Counted from the first letter of the stretch, positions 25,461-39,000 are shown. The stretch: 64,000 nt of DNA from Nereocystis luetkeana (GCA_031213475.1 JARUPZ010000002.1:16022738-16086737), one strand, 5' to 3'. Notes: generated from the letters alone by a model not told the origin. Numbers and translations: made by a program.

Positions 25461-27065
25461 GAGGCAGCCTTCAGTCACGCGACGAGCTTGTCGTCGCCAT
25501 CTGTTGCGCGCGCGTCTTCGCTGACTGCACCCTCCCGTCGCATGGACGACAGCTCTATTAGATGTTTATCGACAGCGGCGACGGAAGCCCACGTCCCGGC
25601 GTCAGCCGTGCCCGCGAGGGCGAACGGCTCGACTGCAGGTTGTCATGACAACAGCAGCAGAAGAAGTAGGAGCAGTTACGCGGATGGATTGTTCACAGGC
25701 CTGGACGGGCCACGTAGTGGAGTCGGGAAGTTTTTTGTTGCAACGCATGGTTCGCGGGGCCAAGGGGTCGAGGAGGAGCAGGATGGGGATGAATTGTGAC
25801 TGGTTCGAATGATACTATTTGTATCCGACCACTGGTGCTGTGTGGCTGGGGGTCCACCCACCGATACCGCAACGTGGGCCGCTCTTGGAGATTCTGACCG
25901 ACATTAAAAGTGCCCTCAACCATCTCGGGACTTCAGACGGGAAAATTGACGACTACAGCAACGGCCACTGCGTGATTGGGGAATGACACAATGGTTGGCG
26001 TCTGAGATACAACGCAAGGAGTCGTGCGGCACGCCACGGGCGCAGCACGATCCTATCGGTACTGCTGGGCGCTCACGCTGCTTGTTAACGGTTGATAAGA
26101 CAGAATTTCTTACTGTTTCGGTCGCTATCTCGGGGGGCCCAAAAGGGTTAAAAGCCCCCGACTGCAGCAGCTTCGCACGAGGGTTTTGTTCCTCTCGGCA
26201 CCCCTTTCGCCGCGATGTGCACTGTGGCCCCTCGCGCCATCACGGTCGACATTGCCGCACGGCCCCGTGCTTGACCCAGCAACCCTGCCCCGTGCTGACG
26301 ACCCAGCAAGCGCGGCCTGTACGCTGCGCTACACTACTCGTAGTAGTCGCCCTTTGGGAGATCGGCGGCTTTGACCGGGGAAAAAAATGTAAAGCCCTTG
26401 ACGCAAAACTTGTCAGCATGAAGCGGAGCGGAGCGGGAAAAAAACAGTCAACGCGACTCTCATTGTTGCGGCTGTGCTTTCAAGCTACTCTTGCCATGCT
26501 TTGGTAGACAGCACTATTACTAATATCGCTGTGGGTGGCTGCTGTCGTCGGTTGGAGATAAAGAATATCCGCGGTGTGATCGCTTTCGGGCTAGCGAAGC
26601 TGGTGCGTGCGGTCAACAACAACCAGTGGTGCCAAATATCGACCGCCCCGTCCACTAAAAGCGGTGTTGAGAACGGTCGGCGAAAATAAAGAGCCCTGGC
26701 GCGCGCATCGGGAGTCACATAATTCGCGGGACCTGTGTGCTGGAACCCGGTCGTTGTTTCCTATTAACACACGGTCGCAATTCTGCATCCGTCACAGACC
26801 CGAGACGGCTGCGAAAAGGTGGTCCGTGTCCGTAAAAGATGAACAAGATAAGATGGGTGCATAAGCACTGAGCCGTGCACAACCTCTCGAACAGCAAAAA
26901 TACTGGCTGACAATCTGGTTGACCAAAGCCAGCCCTGAAACTGTAGCCCTACAAGTGGAGCCAGACACGCCGCACATATAGGCAAGTGCCCCCCGGGCGG
27001 CGTCCATGCTCTTGTCAAAAACGTCGCAAACCCTTCGGCGGCGAACACTACGCCGGCGAACAAGC

Positions 27066-27180
27066 GGGGCACTACACGCTGCGCCAAGCGAATAGGCAAA
27101 GAGGTCATGACACGGCAAGGTAGGGGCACTACACGCCGCGCCAAGCGAATAGGCAAAGAGGTCATGACACGGCAAGGTAG
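27066..27180. repeat. Tandem duplication, 57-bp unit x 2
   Basis: Both units read GGGGCACTACACGC, then GCGCCAAGCGAATAGG, then CAAAGAGGTCATGACACGG with one or two differences. Confidence 0.9.
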
Positions 27181-27226
27181 CGTAAGGCAAAAATCATTCA
27201 CAGGCACCTAATGATCCTTGTTCTCC

Positions 27227-30200
27227 CTAGGCCCCCATTCGATCGTTGCCCCTGCCTCCGCGACTGTCCCCCGACCCCTCCCCCTCAACGACTTCCTTCT
27301 CCGTCCGCCTCGCCCGCCCCCGCCAACGAACTCTCCCGCCTTCTATTCTAAGAAAGGTCGAGGTGGCTCCCGCACACCTCACTGCCGCCAGCGCTGCCCT
27401 TAACCTCGCACCGCCCCCGCCACTCCTCGGCACCTGTCGCGCTTTTTCCCGATCACCACCGCCGCTCCCTCGCGCTCGCGCCTGCACCAAGGTCGTCGTC
27501 GGCACCACCTCGGTGATCGAAGGTTGCGGAGTTCCGTTTAGCGCTGGCGCCTGCCCTCCGCTCCCTTGCGCGTCACCGCCATCCCCGTTTATCGAAGCCG
27601 TCGTTTGGGGCGCCTGCGGGGCCTTTGCCACCAGGTCCGCCGAGCGCGGAGAAGGGATGGAGTTGTCCTCGCAGATCTGGGCGGTGGCGGTGGGGACGGC
27701 GGCCGCGTCGAGGACCACGACCCTATTCCGGAAGAGGTCGAAGCGGAGGAAAGGGTCCGTGTTCGCGTCGGCCAGGCGGACCAGGTGTTTCAAGCTCTTG
27801 ACGCGCTCGCCGTTGAACTCTAGGAGCTGCATGTTGGACATGCCCTCGTAGCCGACGTTCACCTCGTGCGCCAGGACCTTGGAAGGCAGTTTGCGGGCGG
27901 GGCGCACGCTGTTAACTGTGGGTTTGCATCGCGCTGGGATTTCGTCTGCACCAGTGGCCTTGCTTCGAATCGGGGAGCAAAGCACAGACTGCTTCTACAT
28001 GGGCCATGTGAAGCAACCAAATATTAAAGAGGAAACATTTCGTGACACCTACTGTATACCCCCCGAGTCATGGTTCCCCCCGACAACGTCGGACTTCATG
28101 CCGGCACCGTGCAAATGATACTGAACAAGCGCTTACCGCACCGGGACAGAGGTATGGAAGTAGAAGACGTCACGTCGTGCGCTTGGGCACCACGAGACGT
28201 TCAAGTGCGCGGCTTGTTTATTTTCACGATTTCGCCCCTTTAAACTTGTCACCCGGCGTTTTCCTGCGACTCACACACCTGAGTCATGATGACCACGTTA
28301 TCATCACCGCCCTGCCTTACGCCGTGCTCTGCTATGGAAAGCAAATGGGCAAGGCCGCCAGCACCTTCGTCCAACTCGTTCTGGCCATAGAGCACGCACG
28401 AAAAGCGAAAAAAACATAAACCACCGGGATATTCAGATAGGGAAAAGCACTCATGTCAGCGAAAAGAGACCAAGTTGAAGCGAGGCATAGCTTCGAGCGG
28501 GCCAGGTGGGGGGGGCAAGGAGCGAGATCATCAGACGGAATATGATACAGAGCCATCTTCGTGAAAAAAAAAACAGAAAGAAAAAGAGTAACCCCGTGTC
28601 GGCCATCGAAAGGAGCGAAATGCGTCAACTCTACCATGCTCAGCAGCTGTTGATAGGCAGATGGGGTTTGAAGATTAGAAGTCGGGCCAGGGAGGAAAGC
28701 GTCCATCAAATACGATATGTCAAGTTAAATTGGGGATATTCCTTTGGAGGGCATTGTTGGCGGGAGGCAGCTAACTGCTGTAGAGCCCAGCAGCTAACAA
28801 TTGCTCTCTCCGCCTCGCCCACCGGCATTAGCACCAACACCGATACCGACACCATCACTAAGACCGACACCAACACCACCATCGACACTTAAGACCGACA
28901 CCAACATCAACCCCGCCACTAACACCAACACCGACACTAAGACCATCACCGACACCACCAACAACAGCAGCATTACAGCGACACCATCACCAACAGCACC
29001 AACCCCCAATACTGAAACCGACCCCCAATATCGACACCAACCCCCAACACCAGCACTGAAACTTACGATTGCCAACACCCACTCTGCCGACACGAACGGC
29101 GCAGCCGTCAGTGCCGACATCAGCACAACACCATATACCAACACCTACAACAAGACGAACACCAACACCAATCAGTCACCTCGAGGTAGGGCTCGCTCAT
29201 GACGGTGAAGACGAGGCCGCCGAGAACGAAGTAGCTCGGCGGCCGGCCGGAGAAGTGAATCGGGCACAGGTAGTCTGACATGAACAGTGGCACCGTCAGA
29301 GACATCACCTTCTCGTCTCGCCAGATTTCGGTTACTATCTGCTCAAGGCGGGTCGAAGACACGAGTGGGGGTACGGGCGGGGGGGACATGTAAGGGCTGG
29401 GTAGCACGGTGACGTTTCAGTTTTCTAAGGGTTTTGGTTGATGGTTCGCGGAAGCATGGGAGAGGCAACGCAACGACTCGAGGGAATGAGGCTGACTGAA
29501 ACACATGGGCCGTACGCGCATCGCGCGCTAAGTACGCCGGCCTGCCTCGACGCGGAGAACCACCGCCCTCTTGCCTTGTCCCCCGAAAATAGCTGCGACA
29601 TGTAGTAGCGCAACGCCACGCGCTCCCCCGAGCGGAAGGGAATGCTCCCGTCGTTCGCCACCTTTATCCCGTCCACCTTCATGATCACGTCTCCCCTCCG
29701 CAGGGCGCTAGCCGCAGGGCTCATCGGCTGTTGTTTTTTCGTAGAATTCCACACGCGCCAACAAAAATATGGGCGAGAGGGAGGGAGGGAGGGAGGGAGG
29801 GAAATATGTAAGGAGAGCGTGATCGCAAAGGTGGCCGAAGACATAACGGAAGCGGGACAACGAACAGTTTCCGGGGTCGGGAGGTGCGGTCGTCTCGCTC
29901 CACCGTCCGGCCCCACGAACCGTGGCGCAATTTCCTTTTGGGGACCGACTGACCCTTCCGAGGCTTTAAAAAAAAACGGTGGGTAGTGGAAACGCCGGCC
30001 GCCACCTCCCGCATCAAGTGCTGCCACAAAAATTTCTCGTTCACGGCGCGCCCTCTCTACCCCGGTCTCACAGCGTGACGCTGCGCAGGCACCCACCTCG
30101 ACGCTCGTGACAAGAACGCCTGTCTGCTCCGGGGACATCCGCAGGCTTCCCCTCAGCGCAGGGCTCTCGAGGTGCTGGTGAGCAATGCCCAAGCGAGGGA

Positions 30201-33200
30201 AGCCCAGGTACTTTCCGTTGTGGCGGCTAACGTCCTCGAGGAAATGCTCCAGGACGTTAACGGGAACGACGTAGCTGCCAGAGAAAGGCACGGCATGAGG
30301 TGAAAAAGGACGTCTAATAAACGAACACACCAAGCATCATAAAGAAAGAAAGCATTGGTGGAGAAAAAGGGGAGATGTACCCATGTCATGCATGGCCGTA
30401 GTCGTATGACCATAGAACCTCACATCCCCACGCCGGAGTACGTCGGTTTTTCACCGTGAATTTAGAGAATAAGAGGGCGTGCTTGCAGGGGGGGGGGGGG
30501 GGGGCTCTCGTCGCTCGCGCTAACAGGCAAACTAAACGGAGTACTTTTTGTGCACCGTACTGATGTTGGTGAGCCTGCTGCGACGTTGTTGACGTCAAGG
30601 ACAGGTATGTGAGGCAGGCGTGCGAAGACCAGCGCGGTTGGGTATTGGACCCGGGGCATTCACTTGAAGTTAAACGCGCAACGCGAAGCGGCAACACGTG
30701 CACACAGGTTATGGAAGTCTAAAACTAAACTGTGAAGAACTCAGATCTCGAGAGCCCTTCGCTCGAAGTTTCCTGTGCTATCGCCCTCCTTGCCATTCAT
30801 TGTTGTCACGCTCATAACCGATGCGTTGTATCAGGCGCACCCAAGTTTTTCCACGCCTTTCCCCCCTTCCCCCCAAAAAGTACATAGTGCGCTTGTACGT
30901 ACAGAAAACTCAATAGCCCTCCACAAAAACGCAACTGCTGGCTCTGATCGCGAGAAAAACGAAACGGCAAATACTTGAAAAGCTAAAAGCCAAAGTCAAA
31001 ATCAAACATGGAGACAACGACTCACCCAATGTTCTCCACATCGTCTCCGTCCAAGCTCTGGAACGCCACCCCCACCACCTCTCCGTTGTCGTTCACCACC
31101 GGGCCGCCGCTGTTGCCAGGGTTGATGGCCGCGTCGATCTGGATTGACAGCAGCTGCTGTTCCGCCTGGGCGTAAACCGTCATCTCGACGCGGCTGACGA
31201 CGCCCGCGGTGATTGAAATACACTCTCCACCGACCGGGTAGCTTCATATGTCGCCAGGCCACGCGCGCACGAAAACAGAGACAGATCAGGAAGCGGGCGT
31301 AGTTGCGGGGGTCAAAAGGGGGAGAGGGAGCAAGGTTTGCCTTTGACCTCGCGGGGATCGTACAGCACGGGTGCGTCAAGAAACCCGCCTTCACGGAACG
31401 ATACCTGTCTCCACCTCCTCCCGATCCAAAGCCCCAGCGATAAACCCCGCCTTTCGCACCGCCCCCGCTTGCTAAAAATATGAACGCACGGGTGTGTGCG
31501 CTGTACGTCAGAGCTCACTCTTAGCGGGCGAAGTGTACCGACAAACGACTGCTAGAAGAGGGTTAATACTACCACTTTGTCTACGGGGCAGAAAAAAACG
31601 AACACCAAAAGAGAGAAAGAGAGAAGAGACAGAGTTACGGAGCGAGAGTAGGGGGATAAGCCTCACCCGATAACATTAACGTCGTCTGTCAGCTCGGGCA
31701 GCTCCCCGAGCGCAAGGGGCGACGTCCCCTCCCAAAACTCCTCGTCTTCCACGGTCAGGATGGCGAGGTCGCACTCCTCGCCCACGGCGTACCGGGTTGC
31801 CTGGAACTTCCTGTCGCTGCCTCGTCGCCGAACCTTTTGGGGGGGGGAGACGGGAACAAAAAACAACAAGGAACAAAAATTAAACCGTGGTTTCCTCGCT
31901 TCATTTTTCTAGTGCCTGATGTTCTAGGCGACAGCCCTCGAAACGAAACGCCTCCAGGTGTGCACTTCGACTCTGGGTCAACGGCCGATGCCATACCTAG
32001 AAGATGACATCCACAGAACGCAGTCATATACACGTGGCTGCATTCTGGTCTGGTTTCCTCGCGGCCCCCGACCACCGTATAACGCGCAAAAGAACACACA
32101 ACCCTTGGATAAATTTCCGAGTTTCTCCAAAATAAGCAGGGTACACACAACGAAAATGGCGACTTTGGACAGATTTCGTCGGGATTTTTCAAAAGACGCA
32201 TCGCTCGGCGTTTTTACTGTCCCCATTTTACAAAGTCAGCTAGGAAATTCGGAGAAAGGGGTGGGTTATCTCATCACCCGTGCGATACGGCGGTACGCTG
32301 ACCCCGCGAGCGGGTCTGCCACACGGAACAGCGGGAGCGCCGCGCGACTGTGCCGATTTTGTCGTCGCGCCATACCGGCAGCGACAGGGAGAAAAACACG
32401 CGCAGGCTAAAAAGGCGCTGTCGACATGCGAGGAGGGGGGGTTACAGCAGAGGCGTCAAGCCAAGCACAAAAGAGGAGTACGCAACAAATTGCCGTCGAG
32501 GTTCCGGTGGAACTCTTACAATGCCCACTTTTCCATGTTGTGTTCGGGTTTCTGACCTGCACCATGGTGGAGTACTCGACCGAGTGAGCGTTCGTGATGA
32601 TGCGGCGCCCGTCGATGACGAACCCCGTGCTCGTCGACTGCTCCTGCTTCAGCCGCTGCCACGGCAGCGACCAGCTCGGAAGGTTGTGGGTGCAGTAGAT
32701 CTGAGACGGCGAGGCGCGGCGGCGAGGTGCGGCGGCGAGGTGCGACGGGGACACGCGCCGAGCCGGGGGGCGGGGGAACGAGATCAAGGGCTTGAAAGGT
32801 ATACAAACGGCAGAGGCAACGCTCGCACACACAAGGGGGTGGGCTGCTGCGGCCAAGCACCTTCACACGTTCAGGGGGCCAAAAAGGACGGCAGTCAGCA
32901 GAGGCAAAGATCAGACGCGCACGACGTTGTGCTGGTGCTTGCGGCCAGACGCCGAATAAACGTGCAGGGGCGAACTCGAAACGCAGCAAGACAAGGCCAA
33001 ACTCTGCACAGCGTCCTGCTGGAAAAGGCAGAGGCCCGAATGGTTCGCGGTACATAAGCTGAAGGGGGGCGGACGGCGTCGCGTTGCAGTCTTCTTGTAT
33101 ACCAGGTATCAGGAATACAAGTATACTTGTAACTTGTTTACCTGATACCTGGTACATAACTGGTACCAGGCACCTGTTTTTTAATATGACGTCGCGGTGG

Positions 33201-33996
33201 TTGCATGGAGCTACAGGTACTTTCTCCGGATTAAAATACTCGTACGTACCAACGATACGTTGCAAAAAAAGACATGGTTGATCGTATCGAGGCGGATGCT
33301 CTGTTCACAGCCTCCACTCACGGACGTGGCCAAAGAAAGTTGCGTAGACTCAAACGCGAGTCTTGGTCTTGAACGTTGAAGCTTGAACTGCTATATCACA
33401 CTGCTGCTGCTGCTGCTGCTGCTATCACGCCTCGGGTAACGTACGGTAGTCAACATTGATGTTGAACATTCTGCAACATTCCTCCCAATCCCATCCTTCG
33501 CAAACTCTCTCACCCGCACGACGTTGTCAAGAGTTTCCTCCATGAAGTCGCGATCGTCGACGAACACAGCCGTCCTGGCGCCGAAAGCCGTGAGGAATCT
33601 TTGCCCCAGCGGCTTGGACTTCCCCTGCGCTGCTATCCTCCGCTTCGACCTCCACGCTCGATCCAGCACCTCTTGTGCGAATAAGATCGGCTCCGACAGC
33701 GATGATCGTCTCGTCGTATCATCTCCGTCTTGAGCCCCTCCTCCAACCGCCAACAACGGCCCCCTCTGCCTCCTCTCCGACAGGCGTCTTGGAGCGCGGA
33801 CCCCCCTCGAGCAAGGTGCCTCCGATACGCATTCGAGGAGGTTGCTGCAGGTGGACGTGGTGAGCTGTCTGAGGGTTGTCGGGCTGCCGACGCTCTCGGC
33901 GAGTGGCGCGCCAGGCATCATGAACCCCGCTGTAGGGAGCAAGACGGACAGCAGCAGCATAGCCACGCGAGCGATCATGCTGCTGCAACGCATCAC
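27227..33996 (-). CDS. Deg9/Deg10-like serine protease (trypsin fold + PDZ)
   Basis: ATP-independent HtrA/Deg-family protease of the plant/algal Deg9-Deg10 type. Minus-strand exons: 33996-33514, 32700-32557, 31833-31667, 31241-31026, 30274-30097, 29727-29575, 29338-29180, 28380-28279, 27877-27227. All phases match, giving 750 aa. Residues about 9-25 ([16 protein letters not shown]) form a hydrophobic signal followed by a Ser/Thr/Arg-rich stretch, suggesting an exported or organelle-targeted protein; plant Deg9 is nucleolar and Deg10 mitochondrial. The triad is intact: His200 (TNAHS), Asp231 (CDLAIL), Ser309 (PGNSGGP). PDZ-like domains follow ([49 protein letters not shown]). The last about 120 residues, Gly/Arg/Ala-rich, extend beyond the family's usual end. 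The intron after 29575 appears to be GC-AG (AAG|GCAAGA); the frame joins only with that donor. Confidence 0.93.
28826..29165. repeat. Imperfect ACC-AAC/ACC-GAC minisatellite
   Basis: About 340 bp of hexamer-like CACCAACACCGACACC repeats inside an intron of the Deg gene. The Thr/Asn/Asp-rich frame on the plus strand is a by-product. Confidence 0.85.
30385..30440 (+). repeat. Copy of the GGCCGTAGTCGTATGACCAT repeat (in Deg intron)
   Basis: ATGCATGGCCGTAGTCGTAT followed by GACCATAGAACC and CATCCCC, as at 23880-23935 (GACCATAGACCC, CATCCC). Confidence 0.65.
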
Positions 33997-34499
33997 GTGT
34001 GTTTGCTCCTTGTGGTCCGGAAGCTCCGCAACACGACGGAAGACTGCACCCCGACCACCGCCGGTATGGTACCCAGTACCTGTGCCCTAAGCGAGGTGGA
34101 AAGGACCGAGAGAGAGAGAGAGGGGAGAGAGGGAAAGCTGTCGATACTGCTCTGCGTCGTGAGGGTGGGTTTCAGAGTACATCGAAGGGATTATTGCATA
34201 GAGTGCTAGGGGCCAAGGGACTGTTGGAAGTTTCATCATGTTTACCAGGTATATACCAGCCAGGTACCAGGGTGCAGGTACCACAGGTACATACGTACCT
34301 CTGGTACCTTGGTACCTGGTACGGTATGTATTTTTGCGCTCTATTCTCAGCAGCTCAATAGAGTACGACCACCGTCGCTGTCTGTGCAAGTTATTTCAGA
34401 GTACATAGAGTAGTAGTACGAGTAGCAGTATCATACCACAGCAGGCAGAGTGTGAGTGCAATTTACTCATGTTTTTTCATTACTTGATTATAGCACAGC

Positions 34500-34585
34500 A
34501 CACCCCGGTGGCTTGGTGGGTGATCCGTCTGCCTATTGCTGCAAGATCAGTTTCGCAGGTTCGAGTCTCGAGTGCATACGTACTT
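34500..34585 (+). mobile_element. tRNA-derived SINE-like head
   Basis: CCCCGGTGGCTTGGTGGGTG (A-box-like) at about 34503 and GGTTCGAGTCT (B box) at 34559, about 50 bp apart. The start resembles the minus-strand element at 15447-15525. Stems are too poor for a functional tRNA. Confidence 0.4.
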
Positions 34586-34710
34586 GGTAGGATTTTTTCT
34601 TACATCATTTTTTTTTGGCGGAAAGCGCGAAAGCCTGAGTTATGGCACCCAGGAATACAAAGTGTCCCGACCCTTATCGATGAAAAATCGACGAGCAGTA
34701 GGAATGCTGA

Positions 34711-34798
34711 ACCTTTTAGAACCGCAGTCTGGTGTTTGAGGACAAACCACTCAAATTCCAAGTAGTTTGTCCCCGAAACGGGAATGCAGTCCTAAAAA
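34711..34798. mobile_element. MITE-like hairpin, family 1 (diverged)
   Basis: CCTTTTAGAACCGCAGTC ... GAGGACAAACCACTC, loop, AAGTAGTTTGTCCCCGAAAC ... GCAGTCCTAAAA. Confidence 0.75.
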
Positions 34799-35269
34799 TG
34801 AAGCCACATACCGGTGGGGAGAAGGCGCGACACCTACAAACAGTACCAGTGACCACGGCCCGTCCAGAAGATTATCGCTGAGGGTAAACCTCCTACTACC
34901 AGGAGAATAAAAGTGATGATGAAAAAAACAAAAACAAAAAAGTATACCTGGTACGTGCCGACGTGCCGACGATCCGCAAAATCGTGAGACATGCGGTCGT
35001 ACAACATCATCAACCGTCTGTAAAGTAGGGTGAAAGCGCGCCGCTGTGTGACTGCGGTGCATAACACAATCAATGCAGCGCGCGCGTCGAACGGAACAAC
35101 TAACTCCTTGCACTGTAAGTCAGTTGAACACGATTAACATAAAATTAAGGTATCATTCCCTAGCGCGCCAGCCCGCGTTGCTTTGCTTGGCCGGCGATGC
35201 TGTAATGGCATCTATCTATCTATCTATCTGCTTTCGTCATTTTCCCCCCCTGAAGTCCCAAGAGAGAAC

Positions 35270-35357
35270 TGTTAGGTCTGCAGTCCCGTTTTGGAGACAA
35301 ACCACTCAAAATATAAGTAGTTTGTCCAAAGAACGGGACTGCATTCCCAAAAGGGTC
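35270..35357. mobile_element. MITE-like hairpin, family 1 (diverged)
   Basis: CTGCAGTCCCGTTTTGGAGA ... AAGTAGTTTGTCC ... AACGGGACTGCATTCC with AAAAGGGT at the end; both arms match family 1. Confidence 0.75.
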
Positions 35358-36085
35358 GACCTCCGTTTCCATATTTACATATACTTCGTGTATATCACAC
35401 CATACGAATATATATGTGCCGTGTTCAATGCGCGTTTCAGTTTTTTGGTCTTTAAACCGCCTGGAGAGCAACATCCAAAACAAGCCGTCGAAGAAAAATT
35501 CTGTGCACCAGCACAGACGAGTCCACCACATACACCTGTCATCTACCCTCGAGATGGACATGTGATCATTTAACATACAGTGGCGTCGACGGCAGTTATA
35601 ACGCCTGGTTGGGCGTCTCCAGGAGGTAAGAAGGGAGTTTTGAAACGGGTGGGGAGAGGGGCAGTCGCTTTTGCACTCCATCCCTAGCACTCGGGGTCCA
35701 GACCCCGCGAGGCTGTCGAAGAGAGGATGGACTCCTTTGTGAGTGGGAAAGAGAGTCTCTTCGCTCGTCTCGCGTCGACGATTCTCATATGGTCGAGGTC
35801 GAGACGGAAAGCATCCCCCGCGAGTTGACGGCATCACGCCCGCCTGTCTGCTTACACATGCGCGGAAGACTCCTTCTCCCACGCCCATTGACAAATACTC
35901 GCCGCAAGACGCCCGTTGATTCCGTCAGAATATGGTCGATGTTTCGTGCCTTGCTTGTACAAATACGATACCCACGCCTTGCACTACAATATATCTCTGT
36001 TGTGGGTGTAAGCTTCACGTGAGTAATTTTGCATTGCGCCATGTACTTGAAAACGTTAATTTTCTGCTTGCATCCACTCGTAAAG

Positions 36086-39000
36086 CTACGGTTTGCCTCG
36101 CCCGGAGAGACGACCCCGCCCTGCATCTGTCAGCTTCTTCCCGGTCAACACGATGTGGGGTAATCGTGTACCCCCACGCGCTTGCGCTCTCGACCCACTA
36201 TCCCGCCACAGGTCGTCCACGTCCGACATGAGCATAAACGCTCGATTCAAATCCCTTGTAATCGCTTCCGTGTCGAATAACGGCAGAATCTCGTCAGCGT
36301 CGGCCATCGCCCCTTCACTTGCGCCCACCGGGCGACCTTCCTCTTCCACCCGCGAGTGATTGGGGCGCCTTGTTCGTCGCCTGTTTGTCAGCGATGCCCG
36401 CAGCTCGCGCAAAAGCTCGCGGCCGGCTAGGGTGGAGACGAGCTCAACGGCTAAATCTTCGTACTCGCGCTGCCCTGCCACCAGCAGTGCGCCCTGCTTT
36501 GGCCCTGCGTTGCGGAGGAGGGAAACGCCCACCCTCGAGGAAAATGCTCCCCCTGAGAAAGAGCATAGGCCGTTGCCGTTGAAACAACAATAACGGTGAT
36601 CAGACAGCGAAGAAGACCTGGAGCCCGTCAGCGTAGTGTAATGTTTGTGTCAGACGGGCCAGTTGTTGTGAAAGGCTGCTGTGTGAACACCACGGACACA
36701 AAAAGCAGACACAATATTAATTATTACTAGCATTCGGAGGCAGCACGTCATTTTTTGGGTTGTGCGTGAGTGATCTTAGATGTTAACTTGTGAAGAAAAA
36801 CATACCAGGCGTGTATCCGGCGCGATTAGACAGCCTGACACCGAGCGTTCCATGGCATCACCAGCTACCATCGTCTGAACTATGATACGCTTCGATGAAA
36901 CACCTTCGCACCGGCAAGCGTCAAGAACGGCAGCCCTCCCGCCAGGGCGTCGGTCGCGGTTGAATGCGCCCCGTAGATTAGTGTGTCCAAAAACAAGTCT
37001 GCGGCGGCGTGCCGCAGGAGATGCTCTCGTTTCGGCAGCCGCCGTGCCCACACAATGCGGCGTCCGTCGATGCCGCGGCTCTGCGCCTCCTCCCCTAGTC
37101 GTTTGCGTATAGCCTCCTCCTGTTCCCGACGGGTATTTCATTTTTTTTTCAGTTGGGGTTGGTGTGCGAGATGGAGTGAAGGTAAGCAGGGGTAAACAGG
37201 TACAGGAGTATATCGTGCGTTTCACGAGGCTCGTGTATGTTGCCGGTGGTGCGAAGGAAGTCTGCTGCCGGATCGGTTGGTCTTCTGGTCGACCGGCGTA
37301 ACTTGTCCCAACTATTGCGACAACCTAGGATGGATGTCTTTTCGCGTTCCTCCTCGAACGCACTTCCCAACAACCCCTTCTTTTTTCTCTCACTCACTCC
37401 CCGTTTCGCGCGTTTTCGTCAACCTGCCCCCTATTCGGCCATCCTGCAGTAAAATGGGCTTCGGAAGACGAGTGAATCGTGATATCGGTGTGCGCGCACA
37501 AGCTCACCTCGACTACGTATGTCAAGGACGCGTGTGCGCGTGTATTTCACTCGTAGCATTGGGGCAACGATTCTTTTTCCCCCGGCGATATGGCATGCCC
37601 TCACCCCACCGTCCCGTGCCTCCTGTGTGGGGAGAGGTCGATACATGTTGACACACCGTTTGGACGGCTTTTTCGGCATTGTTCTACAGCACATCCGCGC
37701 TGCCGTGATTATTGCTCTGCGCCTCCACGGTGCGGCAAAAACTAACGGCATTGTTGCGAACCTTACCTCGGTGTCCACAGCGTTGGCTTCCAGCAGCCAA
37801 AGGACACTCCCGGGCACCCTCCGTAGGACCTGCATCCACAACTTGAATGACTCAGGGTCCAGCTTGTCTATCTTGTTGAAGTTCGCAAACACCGGCCTGG
37901 AGAGGTCGCCTGGAAGACCGTGCGCGCGCCTACGAGAAACAGGGGGACGGGTGAGAAATAAGCTGCATGAAAGCGCGGGATTGTGTTTGACGAGAGGATA
38001 ACACGAGTTGAATTCTTGAAAATTCCGAAGCGAAAAGTTGCGGGACGGGAAATGTTGGCTGGATCTTGCTCAATTTTCGCTTGGAACAACTGGCTACTGT
38101 ACATGTCGCATGTCGCACGAGACGTTATTTTGAGTTGCTGTCTTGGAACGCGTCCGACGAGTGCACTTGATACACATAACTACAGCGTCGACGCACCAGA
38201 GGAGCTACTGTAGCTCAAATCACGCCAGGCTTGAGGAAAGCGTTTGCGAGACTTGGGTTGTGCGGGTGCTTGCCCATTTCCCCGGCGTACCCTTACCGCA
38301 GCACAGCCCTCTCGTAGTTTTCCTCCCCTGGCAAAAGCACGGGTTCCACCGTCTCTGGCCCTAGCCCCTCGAACAGATTTGCCTGGTACGTCCTCGGAAG
38401 ATAGACCAGGCTCTCGGAGTAGTGCGCAGCGTGCTCGGGCGGTGTGACCTAGGCGTGTTCGCCCGCGGCGGGGGGAAATAAATCATCATGTAGTGTCCTT
38501 GAAAAATAATATATCGTAGCGTTTTTGTGCACGGAGAACAGTGCTGTAGGCTGTAGTGCCCTCCGCGGGTTACCGACGGCAAACAGCCTGCAGAAATAAA
38601 AACATTGTTCACTCACTTCCGCTTATCGATCAGCTGGTGGTTCCGCCGGTTCTCATGTCGACGGACAACAAGCCCGATTGGTCCTTTACCGCACACGTAT
38701 CCGCGGTACATATCAACACACGGAGCTAATCCAGTGGTACCGCCTTTAAGAGCCAACGCCAATGCCCCCTCCTCTTCCACGGCGGACCCAGCTTTGCCAC
38801 CACTAGCCCGAGCCTCGCAGGGGAGGCGCTTAACTAACGAGCCGCGCCGCTACTCTTAGCGGCATCATGACCCACCTCTACAACCCTGCACCTGTGCTAC
38901 AGTTTTCACTCACGTGTCGGTCCGCGAGAAGGTAGTCCACGTACGGAGCTCCGCTGGTGCCCGGAAACACCAGGTAGCTTACCTGATTACGAACGTATCA

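Larger units (their letters stand above)
24777..27226. other. TTLL 3' region / intergenic to Deg gene
   Basis: Contains the CAG-rich stretch at 25290-25460, a diverged dispersed repeat at 25935-26035 and a 57-bp tandem duplication at 27066-27180. Open frames at 25059-25799 (poly-Ala/Ser) and 24733-25431 (poly-Gln) overlap the trinucleotide run; one may be a further TTLL exon, but I cannot choose. Confidence 0.45.
33997..36085. other. Intergenic between the Deg 5' end and OGT 3' end
   Basis: Presumed Deg promoter and OGT 3' UTR. Contains two family-1 hairpins, a SINE-like head, a cluster of GGTACCTGGTA-type motifs at 34230-34325 and a short TCTA microsatellite at about 35212-35230. No gene seen. 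Confidence 0.55.

Noticed and set aside
28801..29202. Thr/Asn/Asp-rich frame
   Set aside because: Produced by the ACCAAC/ACCGAC minisatellite in a Deg intron.
32350..33265. 235-aa plus and 249-aa minus frames
   Set aside because: They overlap the Deg exon 32700-32557 in other frames and show no domain.
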